A stretch of 29,563 nt of DNA from a virus, in IMG/VR virus record IMGVR_UViG_3300025120_000345, positions 1 to 29,563 of that record; one strand, 5' to 3'. The notes under the pieces are model-generated. The model ran no database searches and was not told the DNA's origin. It saw nothing but the letters and a program-made list of their open reading frames with translations. The first letter of the stretch is position 1; the number at the start of each line of letters is the position of its first letter. Below, one piece after another: positions 5,811 to 12,356 of the stretch. The position numbers were made by a program, and so were the translations under genes.

Positions 5811-6971
5811 ATGGATATACCAAGAGAAGCAATTGAATTAAGTTACGAAAGAGAGACTATTCAACCTAAAAGAAGACTAGGAAATGGACGATGGGATAGG
5901 GCTTTGAAAGAGGCACTAGTACGCCTATCAACCGCAGACAATTACAACGATGCTAAATTAGAATGGTTGGCTACAGGCAATGTTTGGTGGTCACAATATG
6001 GTGGAGATAGAGCCGAAGATGCTCCTTTGTGGGTCATGAATTCTAGTATGGGATACGGTAGTTGTCTATGCGGTCATAGGATTATCTATCATTTTGAGAT
6101 AGAGAACACCGAGAACGGTAGAAAGGAATGTGTCGGTAGCGACCACATCAATTCCTATCTAATCCTTAGAGCAATCAAAGAGGCTACAGGTCTTGAAGAT
6201 GAATACATTACTGATGAAATGATTGACCAATGGATTAATGTTCGTATTGAAGGCATGAAGAAAACTGCTTGGTGGGCTACTAATGGTTCAATCTTTGAAT
6301 TTAAATTCAACAAGATTAAGGACTTAGATTTGCGAGTCAATGTTAGAAGTAAAGGGTTCTATTGGGATGAGAAACTAAATACTCATCGTCCTAAGACCTA
6401 TATTCGTAAAAGGGCTATGGATGGAGAAATGGCTTCTATTGTATGGCGTTGGAATCATCCCGATAACCACAAAGCCCAAATTAATACTAAGGGCTACCCC
6501 AACAAAAAACTGTTAGAGGATTTAGATGATTTCTACTATTCATCAAGAGAAACCATTGCTATGATTACTGAGGAAGATGCTATTATGGAAAAGAAAATGG
6601 CCGAGGTTGATAGTATGCGAGAGAAGAGGTATTCTCGCAATATTTCTAATAAGATGGAATTCTTTGGGATTAGTAATTACTACGAAGTGAAGAACAATCT
6701 TCCTTTTGATAATTGGACAACTAACTTCCTTCGGGACATAGAAATCAAATTGAAGAATTCCAATTGGGGTAATGCTCTATCTCAAAAACAGATTGAAACA
6801 TTAACTAAATGTATGGAGGCGGCAACAGATAACCAAATCCAATACATGCAAAACTTAGGATACAACGGTAGTGAAAAAGTGACAAAGAGACAAGCAACCG
6901 TTTGGATTTCCGCAAACAAAGGGGATGGCTTAAATAGTCATGACAAGGTGAACAAAACAGAGGTGAATTAA
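5811..6971 (+). CDS. Multidomain protein with CxCGH knuckle, unknown function
   Basis: A 386-aa protein starting at ATG 5811 with GGAGAG 9 bases upstream. Residues 84-118 resemble a zinc knuckle common in phage proteins, normally CxCGH...N..tG....vGs.CI..f: here C85, C87, H89 and C107 are present but the last Cys is replaced by His112 (GSDHINSYL). The middle region is rich in Trp, Lys and Arg. The last 70 residues carry two short SxKQ/TDxQ helical units (ALSQKQIETLTK; DNQIQYMQNLGY...TKRQATVWI) like small nucleic-acid-binding tails of phage enzymes. No catalytic motif is visible. It immediately precedes the ubiquitin-like gene (1-base gap), so a linked role is possible. Confidence 0.75.
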   Translation: MDIPREAIELSYERETIQPKRRLGNGRWDRALKEALVRLSTADNYNDAKLEWLATGNVWWSQYGGDRAEDAPLWVMNSSMGYGSCLCGHRIIYHFEIENTENGRKECVGSDHINSYLILRAIKEATGLEDEYITDEMIDQWINVRIEGMKKTAWWATNGSIFEFKFNKIKDLDLRVNVRSKGFYWDEKLNTHRPKTYIRKRAMDGEMASIVWRWNHPDNHKAQINTKGYPNKKLLEDLDDFYYSSRETIAMITEEDAIMEKKMAEVDSMREKRYSRNISNKMEFFGISNYYEVKNNLPFDNWTTNFLRDIEIKLKNSNWGNALSQKQIETLTKCMEAATDNQIQYMQNLGYNGSEKVTKRQATVWISANKGDGLNSHDKVNKTEVN

Positions 6972-6972
6972 A

Positions 6973-7179
6973 ATGATTACACTAACGATTTTAAATGAAA
7001 CAGGACACACAGAATTGCAACTCTCTGTAGAGAAGGTTGTAGAACAAATTGAAACACACCCCACACATTGGGTTTTCGTTGATGGTGAGATGGTAAGCCG
7101 CCAAGACATTAACACAATCAATTGGGATACTGTTAGTAGCGTGGACTTGACTCCTGCTATTGTTGGAGGTTCCTGTTGA
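6973..7179 (+). CDS. Ubiquitin-like beta-grasp protein (MoaD/ThiS type) with GG-SC tail
   Basis: A 68-aa protein behind GAGGTGA at 6961-6967. The layout matches the MoaD/ThiS/SAMP fold: strand ITLTILN, short hairpin, strand ELQLS, helix VEKVVEQIET, strand WVFVDGEMV, then SSVDLTPAIVGG, closely resembling the family ending (DEVxLxPxVxGG). The di-glycine is G65-G66, followed by Ser67-Cys68. In this family the Gly-Gly carboxylate is adenylated by an E1-like enzyme, for sulfur transfer or protein conjugation. A two-residue extension would need removal, and this genome encodes both an E1-like protein (10414) and a JAMM peptidase (11115). The assignment rests on pattern rather than a search. Confidence 0.65.
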   Translation: MITLTILNETGHTELQLSVEKVVEQIETHPTHWVFVDGEMVSRQDINTINWDTVSSVDLTPAIVGGSC

Positions 7180-7225
7180 ACCTACCTTGTTGATGAATAA
7201 AACCATCCCTTAAACCGTGGTGCTT

Positions 7226-7507
7226 ATGCCCCTCTATCGTAACTTTGCTCATTGTAGAGCAGTAGTTAAGTCACTTCTACCTATGTTATCGGTAGAGGGG
7301 CAATTGTTCGTTGAGACGGCACTACGACATTCGTTGTTGATGGACGACGAAAAAGAACAAGTCTTCTTCTTAAATTCTAAATTAAAGAATTATCTTTTTG
7401 ATATTGATGAAGCCGTGACAATTGGATTCAACCAATACTTAGCAAAATACATTAAAGATTTTGATGTATATGTTAAATACCACGAAGTAAATAAATTAGA
7501 GGGTTAA
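7226..7507 (+). CDS. Small helical protein, unknown
   Basis: A 93-aa protein from ATG 7226; GTG 7217 and GTG 7220 are in-frame alternatives and GGTG at 7219-7222 is the only Shine-Dalgarno-like word. Predicted mostly helical with Phe/Tyr-rich segments (FNQYLAKYIKDFDVYVKY). No Cys cluster or recognised motif. It follows the ubiquitin-like gene after a 46-base gap that holds nothing else visible. Confidence 0.6.
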   Translation: MPLYRNFAHCRAVVKSLLPMLSVEGQLFVETALRHSLLMDDEKEQVFFLNSKLKNYLFDIDEAVTIGFNQYLAKYIKDFDVYVKYHEVNKLEG

Positions 7508-7509
7508 AT

Positions 7510-7668
7510 ATGTCAAACAATCCAAACTATACAGACAATTCAAGAGGTCGCAAGATAGCGACAAAATGCAGGGTATGTGGAGGCTCTTTACTAACTCCAC
7601 AAGATATGAAAATAGAAGCACATGAAGAATGTGTAAACAATTACAAAACAAAAATGAGAATGATGTGA
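7510..7668 (+). CDS. CCHC zinc microprotein
   Basis: A 52-aa protein from ATG 7510, two bases after the previous stop. C20/C23 (CRVC) and H38/C41 (HEEC) give a CxxC-x14-HxxC zinc site of the kind found in small DNA-binding fingers. The N-terminus is Asn-rich and polar and the C-terminus basic. The downstream gene starts 4 bases after its stop. Function unknown. Confidence 0.65.
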   Translation: MSNNPNYTDNSRGRKIATKCRVCGGSLLTPQDMKIEAHEECVNNYKTKMRMM

Positions 7669-7672
7669 TAAT

Positions 7673-8908
7673 ATGACGGAAATTGAAAACTTAAAGAACA
7701 ACCATACAATTAAAAATTATGATACAGAAACAAAAACCCTACACCTCCCCCTACACAGTGATGGAGGATACCGTGAAACAAAAAAAATAGAAGGGACTGC
7801 CTTCATTATACAGAATGGATATGCGAGTTCTATTGCTCACCATTTCAACGGGAGGGTAGACCAAGTAGTTACCTCATTGGATTCCTTAATAGTCTCCTTT
7901 GCTGAAAAAATGAAAAAGAAGATGAAACTTGCGAATAACCCAAAAGCCTGTTTAGAAATTATAGTGAATGACTACCCAATCGTAGTAACTAACACAACAC
8001 CAATTTCTATTAATGGTTTAAAGGGTACTAAGAGAGAGGTATTCTACAATCTATCTAGGTTCCTTTATCGTGTAAATAATGACATGAGTAGGTCGGAAAC
8101 GATGATGTTATTCTATAGGATATGCAATACTCCTTACGAGATTAGCCATGTTCTTGAAAATAGAATACCGTTTTACTTCTTTAATGGCGGGCGAAGAGTT
8201 AATGTTAGATTGAATGCTAAACAAATAAGTGATGATAAGGTAGCCATAGAGATAAGTGATTCTGTTTGGGGTACTATTTCATTCAAAGACCTGTCTAAGT
8301 ATTTAGGACACTATTTACATGGACACAATAGAGGCTCTTGGAAATTTCTTTCACCACAAAAATTGTACTTCTTATTGATGGGTAAGCAGATAACTGAATC
8401 GGACTCCGATGTTATGATTGCCTTTCTAGAACAGAATAGAACTTCTAAATTAATAGAAGACAGGGCCGAGGTTCTTCTAGAACAAACGCTTGTCAAATAT
8501 AAGAATAAAGTCAAGATGTTGAGCGATAAAGAAACAAACGAACAATATCTACTAGTCAAAGGAATAGATAACGATTGGTTATTCACTTGGAATAGTAATA
8601 GGAAATCGTCGGGTAGGCAATTGGTATCAACTGCTTTCTTATCTCTTGAAGGAGACTACAAATGGAACGGAGTTTGTGTTGATAACCTTCAAAACAATTC
8701 TCCTATACATGACCAACTAGTAACTAGATTGTTGGTCTGTATTAATGACAGAATGACTAAACAAAGAGTCTCTACCATGAAGAGTATTCCTTCCGCTACG
8801 CATAGAATAAATTTTGAATTGGTGGATGATAACAGTAGGTTAGAAATTGCTTATGCTACACATATAGAGAGATATATAGAACCCGTAGAGAGTGAGAACC
8901 TTGATTAA
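7673..8908 (+). CDS. Large protein of unknown function upstream of TFB
   Basis: A 411-aa protein from ATG 7673, with GTGATAAT directly before it. I do not recognise it. The sequence is a mix of beta-rich and basic segments (MKKKMKLANNPKACLEIIV; GTKREVFYNLSRFLYRV; FLSPQKLYFLLMGKQI) with no P-loop, zinc cluster, signal peptide or membrane span. The 3' end overlaps the TFB start by 17 bases, so the two are co-translated and may act together, for example in transcription control. That link is inference from position only. Confidence 0.75.
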   Translation: MTEIENLKNNHTIKNYDTETKTLHLPLHSDGGYRETKKIEGTAFIIQNGYASSIAHHFNGRVDQVVTSLDSLIVSFAEKMKKKMKLANNPKACLEIIVNDYPIVVTNTTPISINGLKGTKREVFYNLSRFLYRVNNDMSRSETMMLFYRICNTPYEISHVLENRIPFYFFNGGRRVNVRLNAKQISDDKVAIEISDSVWGTISFKDLSKYLGHYLHGHNRGSWKFLSPQKLYFLLMGKQITESDSDVMIAFLEQNRTSKLIEDRAEVLLEQTLVKYKNKVKMLSDKETNEQYLLVKGIDNDWLFTWNSNRKSSGRQLVSTAFLSLEGDYKWNGVCVDNLQNNSPIHDQLVTRLLVCINDRMTKQRVSTMKSIPSATHRINFELVDDNSRLEIAYATHIERYIEPVESENLD

Positions 8909-9716
8909 TTGTACTGAATGTAACAGTACTGCTTTTTCGTACAACGAATACATGGGCGAGAAGGAATGTCAAGACTGCGGATTGATTGTAGTAACTGAAC
9001 CCTTTGACCAAACGGTTTCTCTATTTACTCATGATGGAGAAATTATTAGGCATGGAGATAGAACTCTAGGCTCTAGGCCCATTCATAGATACGAAAGGGG
9101 TAGGCGAAGCCATGTTGATGTAGGTTTGGGTTTCTCTAAAATGTTAATGTCTTCTTTGACTAATTCAAAGAGCCAAATGGAGAGAGTAGAAAACGCCTAC
9201 ATGACTTGTTTTAGAGCAGGGATATTTAGTCAATCTACTTATGAAGATAGGGCTAGTGCTTTGGTGTATTATGTCTTAAGGGAAAGAAATCTGCCCTTCA
9301 CTCTAAAAGAAGTCTGTGCTGAGTACGGCTCTAACCAAAGGTTGGTTGCTAAAGTAGCCAAGAAGATTTCTAAGCATTTTAAGAATAGTGGAGTCTTTAT
9401 TCAATCTCTTGATTCTTTGGTAGAGAAGTATTCCCTTCAATTAGGGGACAGGTATTTTGCTAGTACCTGTAGTATCTTACTTTCCTTCTTTGAGAGGGAA
9501 TACGAAATGCGTACTCTTACTCTAAATAAGAGCGCAGTAGCGGGGATACTCTACATAGCAAATCTTTGCGAATTTAAACAACTAACTCAAAAAGAAGTTG
9601 GTGATGTTGTAGGTGTGACTAGTCGCACTTGTAGAGATACAACAAAAAAACTCCTACGAACAGTAGGTAAAACAGAGTCCGAAATAAAAGGACAAGGAAC
9701 ACAATGGATATGGTAA
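8892..9716 (+). CDS. tfb: Transcription initiation factor TFB (TFIIB family)
   Basis: A 274-aa homologue of archaeal TFB, which recruits RNA polymerase to TBP-bound promoters and helps set the start site. The N-terminal zinc ribbon is C7/C10 and C26/C29. It is followed by a basic B-finger/linker region (RPIHRYERGRR) and two cyclin-fold repeats, about 80-165 and 170-260; the second ends with a helix-turn-helix (QKEVGDVVGVTSRTCRDTTKKLL) typical of BRE recognition. Slightly shorter than host TFBs (about 300 aa). The start is GTG 8892; TTG 8901 is the alternative. A viral TFB could redirect host polymerase to viral promoters. No TBP gene is seen in the window. Confidence 0.88.
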   Translation: MRTLINCTECNSTAFSYNEYMGEKECQDCGLIVVTEPFDQTVSLFTHDGEIIRHGDRTLGSRPIHRYERGRRSHVDVGLGFSKMLMSSLTNSKSQMERVENAYMTCFRAGIFSQSTYEDRASALVYYVLRERNLPFTLKEVCAEYGSNQRLVAKVAKKISKHFKNSGVFIQSLDSLVEKYSLQLGDRYFASTCSILLSFFEREYEMRTLTLNKSAVAGILYIANLCEFKQLTQKEVGDVVGVTSRTCRDTTKKLLRTVGKTESEIKGQGTQWIW

Positions 9717-9717
9717 T

Positions 9718-9975
9718 ATGGTTGAAACAAAAACGAGGTGCGAAAACGGTTGTACCTTTCATTATGAACAGGTTGCCTATACACACAATCCAAAAACAGG
9801 AGTCACAATTAAGAATTGGCCTAAAGCCCTATGTGGTAAAGGCTTGACACGCATCTATTGTGAAGTTTGTAATTACCAATATAGCGGTTGTAGAGGACTA
9901 AGTGCTTCTCAAATAAAAGAAGGTGCGGAATGTAAAAAATGCTTAATTATAATTGCTAAAAGGAAGGCGATTTAA
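9718..9975 (+). CDS. Cys-rich zinc protein
   Basis: An 85-aa protein with eight cysteines (8, 12, 39, 48, 51, 58, 72, 75), including CEVC and CKKC pairs, consistent with two zinc sites. It starts one base after the TFB stop, with GGTAAT before the ATG, so it is likely co-expressed with TFB. The C-terminus is hydrophobic then basic. Function unknown; it could be a small transcription-associated factor by position. Confidence 0.65.
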   Translation: MVETKTRCENGCTFHYEQVAYTHNPKTGVTIKNWPKALCGKGLTRIYCEVCNYQYSGCRGLSASQIKEGAECKKCLIIIAKRKAI

Positions 9976-10002
9976 ATGAAAGAACAGAAAGGAGATGATA
10001 AT

Positions 10003-10269
10003 ATGAAATGTAAAATATGCGAAAAAGAAATGGAGACTTGGGAAGGGAATAACCCTCAACCGATTCTAACTAAGTTTGAAGATAGAGTTTGTCGTGAATG
10101 TAATTGTTATGTGACGGCAACTAGAATGATGTTAGCCCCACTGTTTTCTCAGTTTGATGCGTCAATTCAAGATGAATTATACAGAGGACTTGCTAGTATG
10201 ATAAGTATGTCATATACCATGAAAGAATCACAATCAGCATTTGAAGAGTGGAGGAATAAAAATGAATAA
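10003..10269 (+). CDS. Zinc-finger small protein
   Basis: An 88-aa protein with C3/C6 and C30/C33/C35, then a helical C-terminal half. ATG 10003 is preceded by GGAGATGATAAT. An in-frame ATG at 9976 also has a Shine-Dalgarno-like GGAAGG and would add nine residues, so two starts are possible. It overlaps the next gene by 8 bases. Function unknown. Confidence 0.65.
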   Translation: MKCKICEKEMETWEGNNPQPILTKFEDRVCRECNCYVTATRMMLAPLFSQFDASIQDELYRGLASMISMSYTMKESQSAFEEWRNKNE

Positions 10270-10411
10270 AGATACAGAAGATAAATTAAAGAGTACTTTA
10301 GCAAGAGACAAACTATTAGAACGCCTATTCAAGATGGATTTATCTTGTAGGGATTTAGAATGGTTAGCGGAAGGAATAATGGAAGAAGTCTATTGCAGAA
10401 TGGAGGAATAA
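10262..10411 (+). CDS. 49-aa helical protein, unknown
   Basis: A 49-aa ORF from ATG 10262 with GAGGAATAAAA immediately upstream. The product is highly charged and helical (DKLKSTLARDKLLERLFKMD) with two single Cys. It ends 2 bases before the E1-like gene start and contains that gene's ribosome-binding site, so it is probably coupled to it. Not recognised. Confidence 0.6.
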   Translation: MNKDTEDKLKSTLARDKLLERLFKMDLSCRDLEWLAEGIMEEVYCRMEE

Positions 10412-10413
10412 AA

Positions 10414-10968
10414 ATGAAAAGAAAAATATTGATAATTGGAGCAGGTGGAATTGGAAGTTTTCTAATCCCACTACTAGATAAGACGGGCCTTTACACGATT
10501 AGCGTAAGTGACCCCGACACCGTAGATACAAAGAACCTACCTTACCAAAACTTCACGGAAGATGAAGTGGGTGAATTGAAAGTGATGGCCCTACAAAAGA
10601 GGTATCCCATCAGTCCAAGTAAATTCCCTATCCTAACAGACGGGCAAATACAAGGATATGATTTGGTAGTATGTTGTGTGGATAATCTATCCGCACGAAG
10701 GATGCTATACCGTTCAAACATAGCGTGGCTAGACCTTCGCTCCCAAGCAAGGAACGCCGCCTATGTATCCTACAAGGCCGACCCTAAAATGTATGATACT
10801 ATGCTAGCAGGGCCGGATGGTAGTTTTTCCTGTCAAGGTGATTCATGGGATGGCTCTACAGAAGGAGTACATTTCTTACAAGTTGCTATTGCAGGAATGG
10901 GTGCTGAATGGGTTCAGCGTTGGTTTAATGATGAAGAAGTAAACGGTTTTGCCGTGATTAATGTTTGA
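10414..10968 (+). CDS. E1-like / ThiF-MoeB adenylating enzyme
   Basis: A 184-aa protein from ATG 10414 (GGAGG 10402-10406). A Rossmann glycine loop GAGGIGS (residues 9-15) is followed by SDPDTVDTKNLPYQ, the ThiF/E1 signature D-x-D-x-V-...-N-L-x-x-Q. N41, K56 (in VGELK) and D90 (CCVDN) match the ATP-binding Asn, Lys and Asp of MoeB; the usual Arg of NLxRQ is Tyr44. C140 (SFSCQGD) is in the right place for a catalytic Cys, and the usual pair of CxxC zinc motifs is absent. At 184 aa it is shorter than MoeB/ThiF (about 250). The family activates the C-terminal Gly of a ubiquitin-like protein with ATP; the likely substrate is the 6973 product. ThiF-family call is firm; exact pathway is inference. 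Confidence 0.82.
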   Translation: MKRKILIIGAGGIGSFLIPLLDKTGLYTISVSDPDTVDTKNLPYQNFTEDEVGELKVMALQKRYPISPSKFPILTDGQIQGYDLVVCCVDNLSARRMLYRSNIAWLDLRSQARNAAYVSYKADPKMYDTMLAGPDGSFSCQGDSWDGSTEGVHFLQVAIAGMGAEWVQRWFNDEEVNGFAVINV

Positions 10969-10977
10969 GGTGATAAT

Positions 10978-11118
10978 ATGGGAGTATATGATTTTTTAGA
11001 AGAAGAAACTGAGAATGAAGAAGTGGATAAAATATCCTTAACTTCAATGTGGATAATAACCATTATTGGTTGGTTCGTAACTTACCTAATTTGGGAAGAT
11101 GCAGGGTGGTTACCATGA
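10978..11118 (+). CDS. 46-aa single-pass membrane protein
   Basis: A 46-aa ORF with the strong start context GGTGATAATATG. The N-terminus is very acidic (FLEEETENEEVDK) and followed by one hydrophobic segment of about 17 residues (MWIITIIGWFVTYLIW) and a short tail (EDAGWLP). It lies 9 bases after the E1-like gene and overlaps the JAMM gene by ATGA, so all three are probably translated together. It could anchor the ubiquitin-like machinery at the membrane or be a target of it; neither can be shown here. Confidence 0.65.
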   Translation: MGVYDFLEEETENEEVDKISLTSMWIITIIGWFVTYLIWEDAGWLP

Positions 11119-11660
11119 GCAGTAGAACAACCATGAATTCAGTTGAATTACTAAAAGCGAAACATCTACAGGAATTAAGAGGATTAGTTGAGCCTTACAT
11201 TCAAGGAGTCTTTGATGAGATGTTAGTAAATCACAATGGAGAAGACATAGTAAAGAATCCTAGATTCCATTCAGCAATTTGGGAAGCCTCTACAAAAATA
11301 TTACCTAACTTAGAAGTACAGGTAGTAGTTGATGCAAATTTTAACTTACATATTTCTAGTGGTTCATCGGGCTATGTAGATTTTCAAATTAACCCTGTAG
11401 GGATGAAGTTACCGATTAAGTGTTGGATACATACTCATCCTTTCGGTAGTGCTTATTTCAGTGGAGTTGATTGGAGAACAATTAGAATTTGGGGAGCCAA
11501 GATGGAATCCGCTTATGTTCTAGGCGGATATAGCCATTATGGAGTTTGGAGTAATAAACTACCCGAACTACTAAAGATAATTACCTACGAAAGTATTGAC
11601 GAATTCTCAACAAGAATTCAACATATGAATAAAGGTTTTATTGGAGGGGAAGAAGAATGA
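11115..11660 (+). CDS. JAB/MPN metalloprotease with JAMM motif
   Basis: A 181-aa protein from ATG 11115, coupled to the membrane-protein gene; a longer GTG-started version (11049) would run through that gene and is unlikely. The JAMM zinc signature H-x-H-x7-S-x2-D is intact: H106, H108, S116 and D119 in IHTHPFGSAYFSGVD. JAMM enzymes remove ubiquitin or ubiquitin-like proteins from targets or trim their C-terminal extensions. The N-terminal 60 residues form a helical extension absent from minimal JAMM enzymes, and the C-terminus ends GGEEE. With an E1-like gene 146 bases upstream and a Ubl ending GG-SC, it probably processes or recycles that Ubl. A phage-tail JAB role is less likely because no NlpC/P60 or tail genes are adjacent. 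Confidence 0.85.
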   Translation: MSSRTTMNSVELLKAKHLQELRGLVEPYIQGVFDEMLVNHNGEDIVKNPRFHSAIWEASTKILPNLEVQVVVDANFNLHISSGSSGYVDFQINPVGMKLPIKCWIHTHPFGSAYFSGVDWRTIRIWGAKMESAYVLGGYSHYGVWSNKLPELLKIITYESIDEFSTRIQHMNKGFIGGEEE

Positions 11661-11872
11661 CATATACAGAAAATGATATAGGAAAAATAGTTTCTTATGA
11701 AACAAAAGTAGGCTCACACCTTGATGAAAGAATAGTAATGGTTTATTGTCAAATTTGTTCTGCACAGTTCATTGGCCCTATTAGAGAAGCAGGTGGTTTT
11801 ATTGGCGGGCATGAAATGTTCCATCAATGGGAATTTGCTAACATGGTTAGTGTTAATGGTATGGAGGCTTGA
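11657..11872 (+). CDS. C2H2-type zinc-finger small protein
   Basis: A 71-aa protein coupled to the JAMM gene by ATGA. C31/C34 (CQIC) and H52/H56 (HEMFH) form a CxxC-x17-HxxxH site, a C2H2 finger with a long Gly-rich loop. It may bind DNA or protein. Its position right after the protease suggests it belongs to the same unit. Function unknown. Confidence 0.68.
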   Translation: MTYTENDIGKIVSYETKVGSHLDERIVMVYCQICSAQFIGPIREAGGFIGGHEMFHQWEFANMVSVNGMEA

Positions 11873-11874
11873 TT

Positions 11875-11967
11875 GTGAAGAATTGCCCTAACTGCGATAT
11901 TGCCCTCTATAAGAACAGAGTAGTGGATGGTAAATGTATTGCTTGTGGTGTGGAGGTGACTGCGTGA
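11875..11967 (+). CDS. 30-aa zinc-ribbon microprotein
   Basis: A 30-aa ORF from GTG 11875 with GGAGG at 11863-11867, 7 bases upstream. Almost the whole product is a ribbon: C4/C7 (CPNC) and C21/C24 (CIAC). Its stop overlaps the GTG of the next gene. Although very short, the strong ribosome-binding site, coupled stop and perfect zinc spacing support it. Confidence 0.6.
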   Translation: MKNCPNCDIALYKNRVVDGKCIACGVEVTA

Positions 11968-12125
11968 AGTGTTGTAAAGAAATAGATGACGATTGGATAG
12001 ATGGTGATATGTTGCATGATAATCATACTACATTTGGGTGTAATCATGGAAAACTTTTGGTGACTTATCAATGTCCTCATTGTGGTAAAAGAAGTGAGAG
12101 AGATTTCGTGGAGGTGAAGGTGTGA
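11964..12125 (+). CDS. Zinc-binding microprotein
   Basis: A 53-aa protein. I chose GTG 11964 over ATG 11934 because GGAGGTGA 11952-11959 precedes it and the start overlaps the previous stop (GTGA). C26/H28 and C37/C40 (CPHC), possibly with C3/C4, can bind zinc. The N-terminal half is acidic (EIDDDWIDGD). Function unknown. Confidence 0.6.
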   Translation: MKCCKEIDDDWIDGDMLHDNHTTFGCNHGKLLVTYQCPHCGKRSERDFVEVKV

Positions 12126-12316
12126 AGTGTTTTAATTGTAAAAGCGAAAACTTTGAGATTATCAAGGTTAAGAAAAAGAACCGTTTGTATTATTGCCTAG
12201 ACTGCAAAAGTGCAACTTATCGTATTTGGTTGGGTAAAAAAACTACGATGGTTAGGCAATACCTAGAAGCGGCCTCTCATCTAATCATGCACGATGGTAA
12301 AAAAAAGGTTAGATGA
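12122..12316 (+). CDS. Zinc-ribbon small protein
   Basis: A 64-aa protein from GTG 12122, coupled to the previous stop and preceded by GGAGGTGA. A clear zinc ribbon (C3/C6, C25/C28; CFNC and CLDC) is followed by a basic helical tail ending KKKVR, so nucleic-acid binding is plausible. It is the last gene before the chaperonin promoter. Confidence 0.68.
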   Translation: MKCFNCKSENFEIIKVKKKNRLYYCLDCKSATYRIWLGKKTTMVRQYLEAASHLIMHDGKKKVR

Positions 12317-12320
12317 TTTG

Positions 12321-12334
12321 GGAAACAATATATA
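12321..12334 (+). promoter_or_regulatory. Archaeal BRE/TATA promoter for a leaderless chaperonin mRNA
   Basis: GGAAAC (BRE-like) followed by AATATATA at 12327-12334 lies 23-30 bases upstream of the GroES start (12357), exactly where an archaeal TATA box sits relative to the transcription start. There is no Shine-Dalgarno sequence before that ATG, unlike nearly every other gene here, so the transcript would start at or next to the start codon. The 40-base gap is one of few gene-free breaks in this half. Confidence 0.6.
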
Positions 12335-12356
12335 CTCTTGATGTAATGATTAGAAT

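Noticed and set aside
11115-11660. JAMM protein as a phage tail-assembly protease
   Set aside because: No NlpC/P60 domain, tail genes or tape measure are nearby; E1-like gene linkage favours a Ubl role, although the tail role cannot be fully excluded.
11636-11815. Shared GFIGG peptide in the JAMM tail and the next zinc protein as possible Ubl-like ends
   Set aside because: In the zinc protein it is internal and in JAMM it is followed by EEE; likely coincidence or short local similarity.
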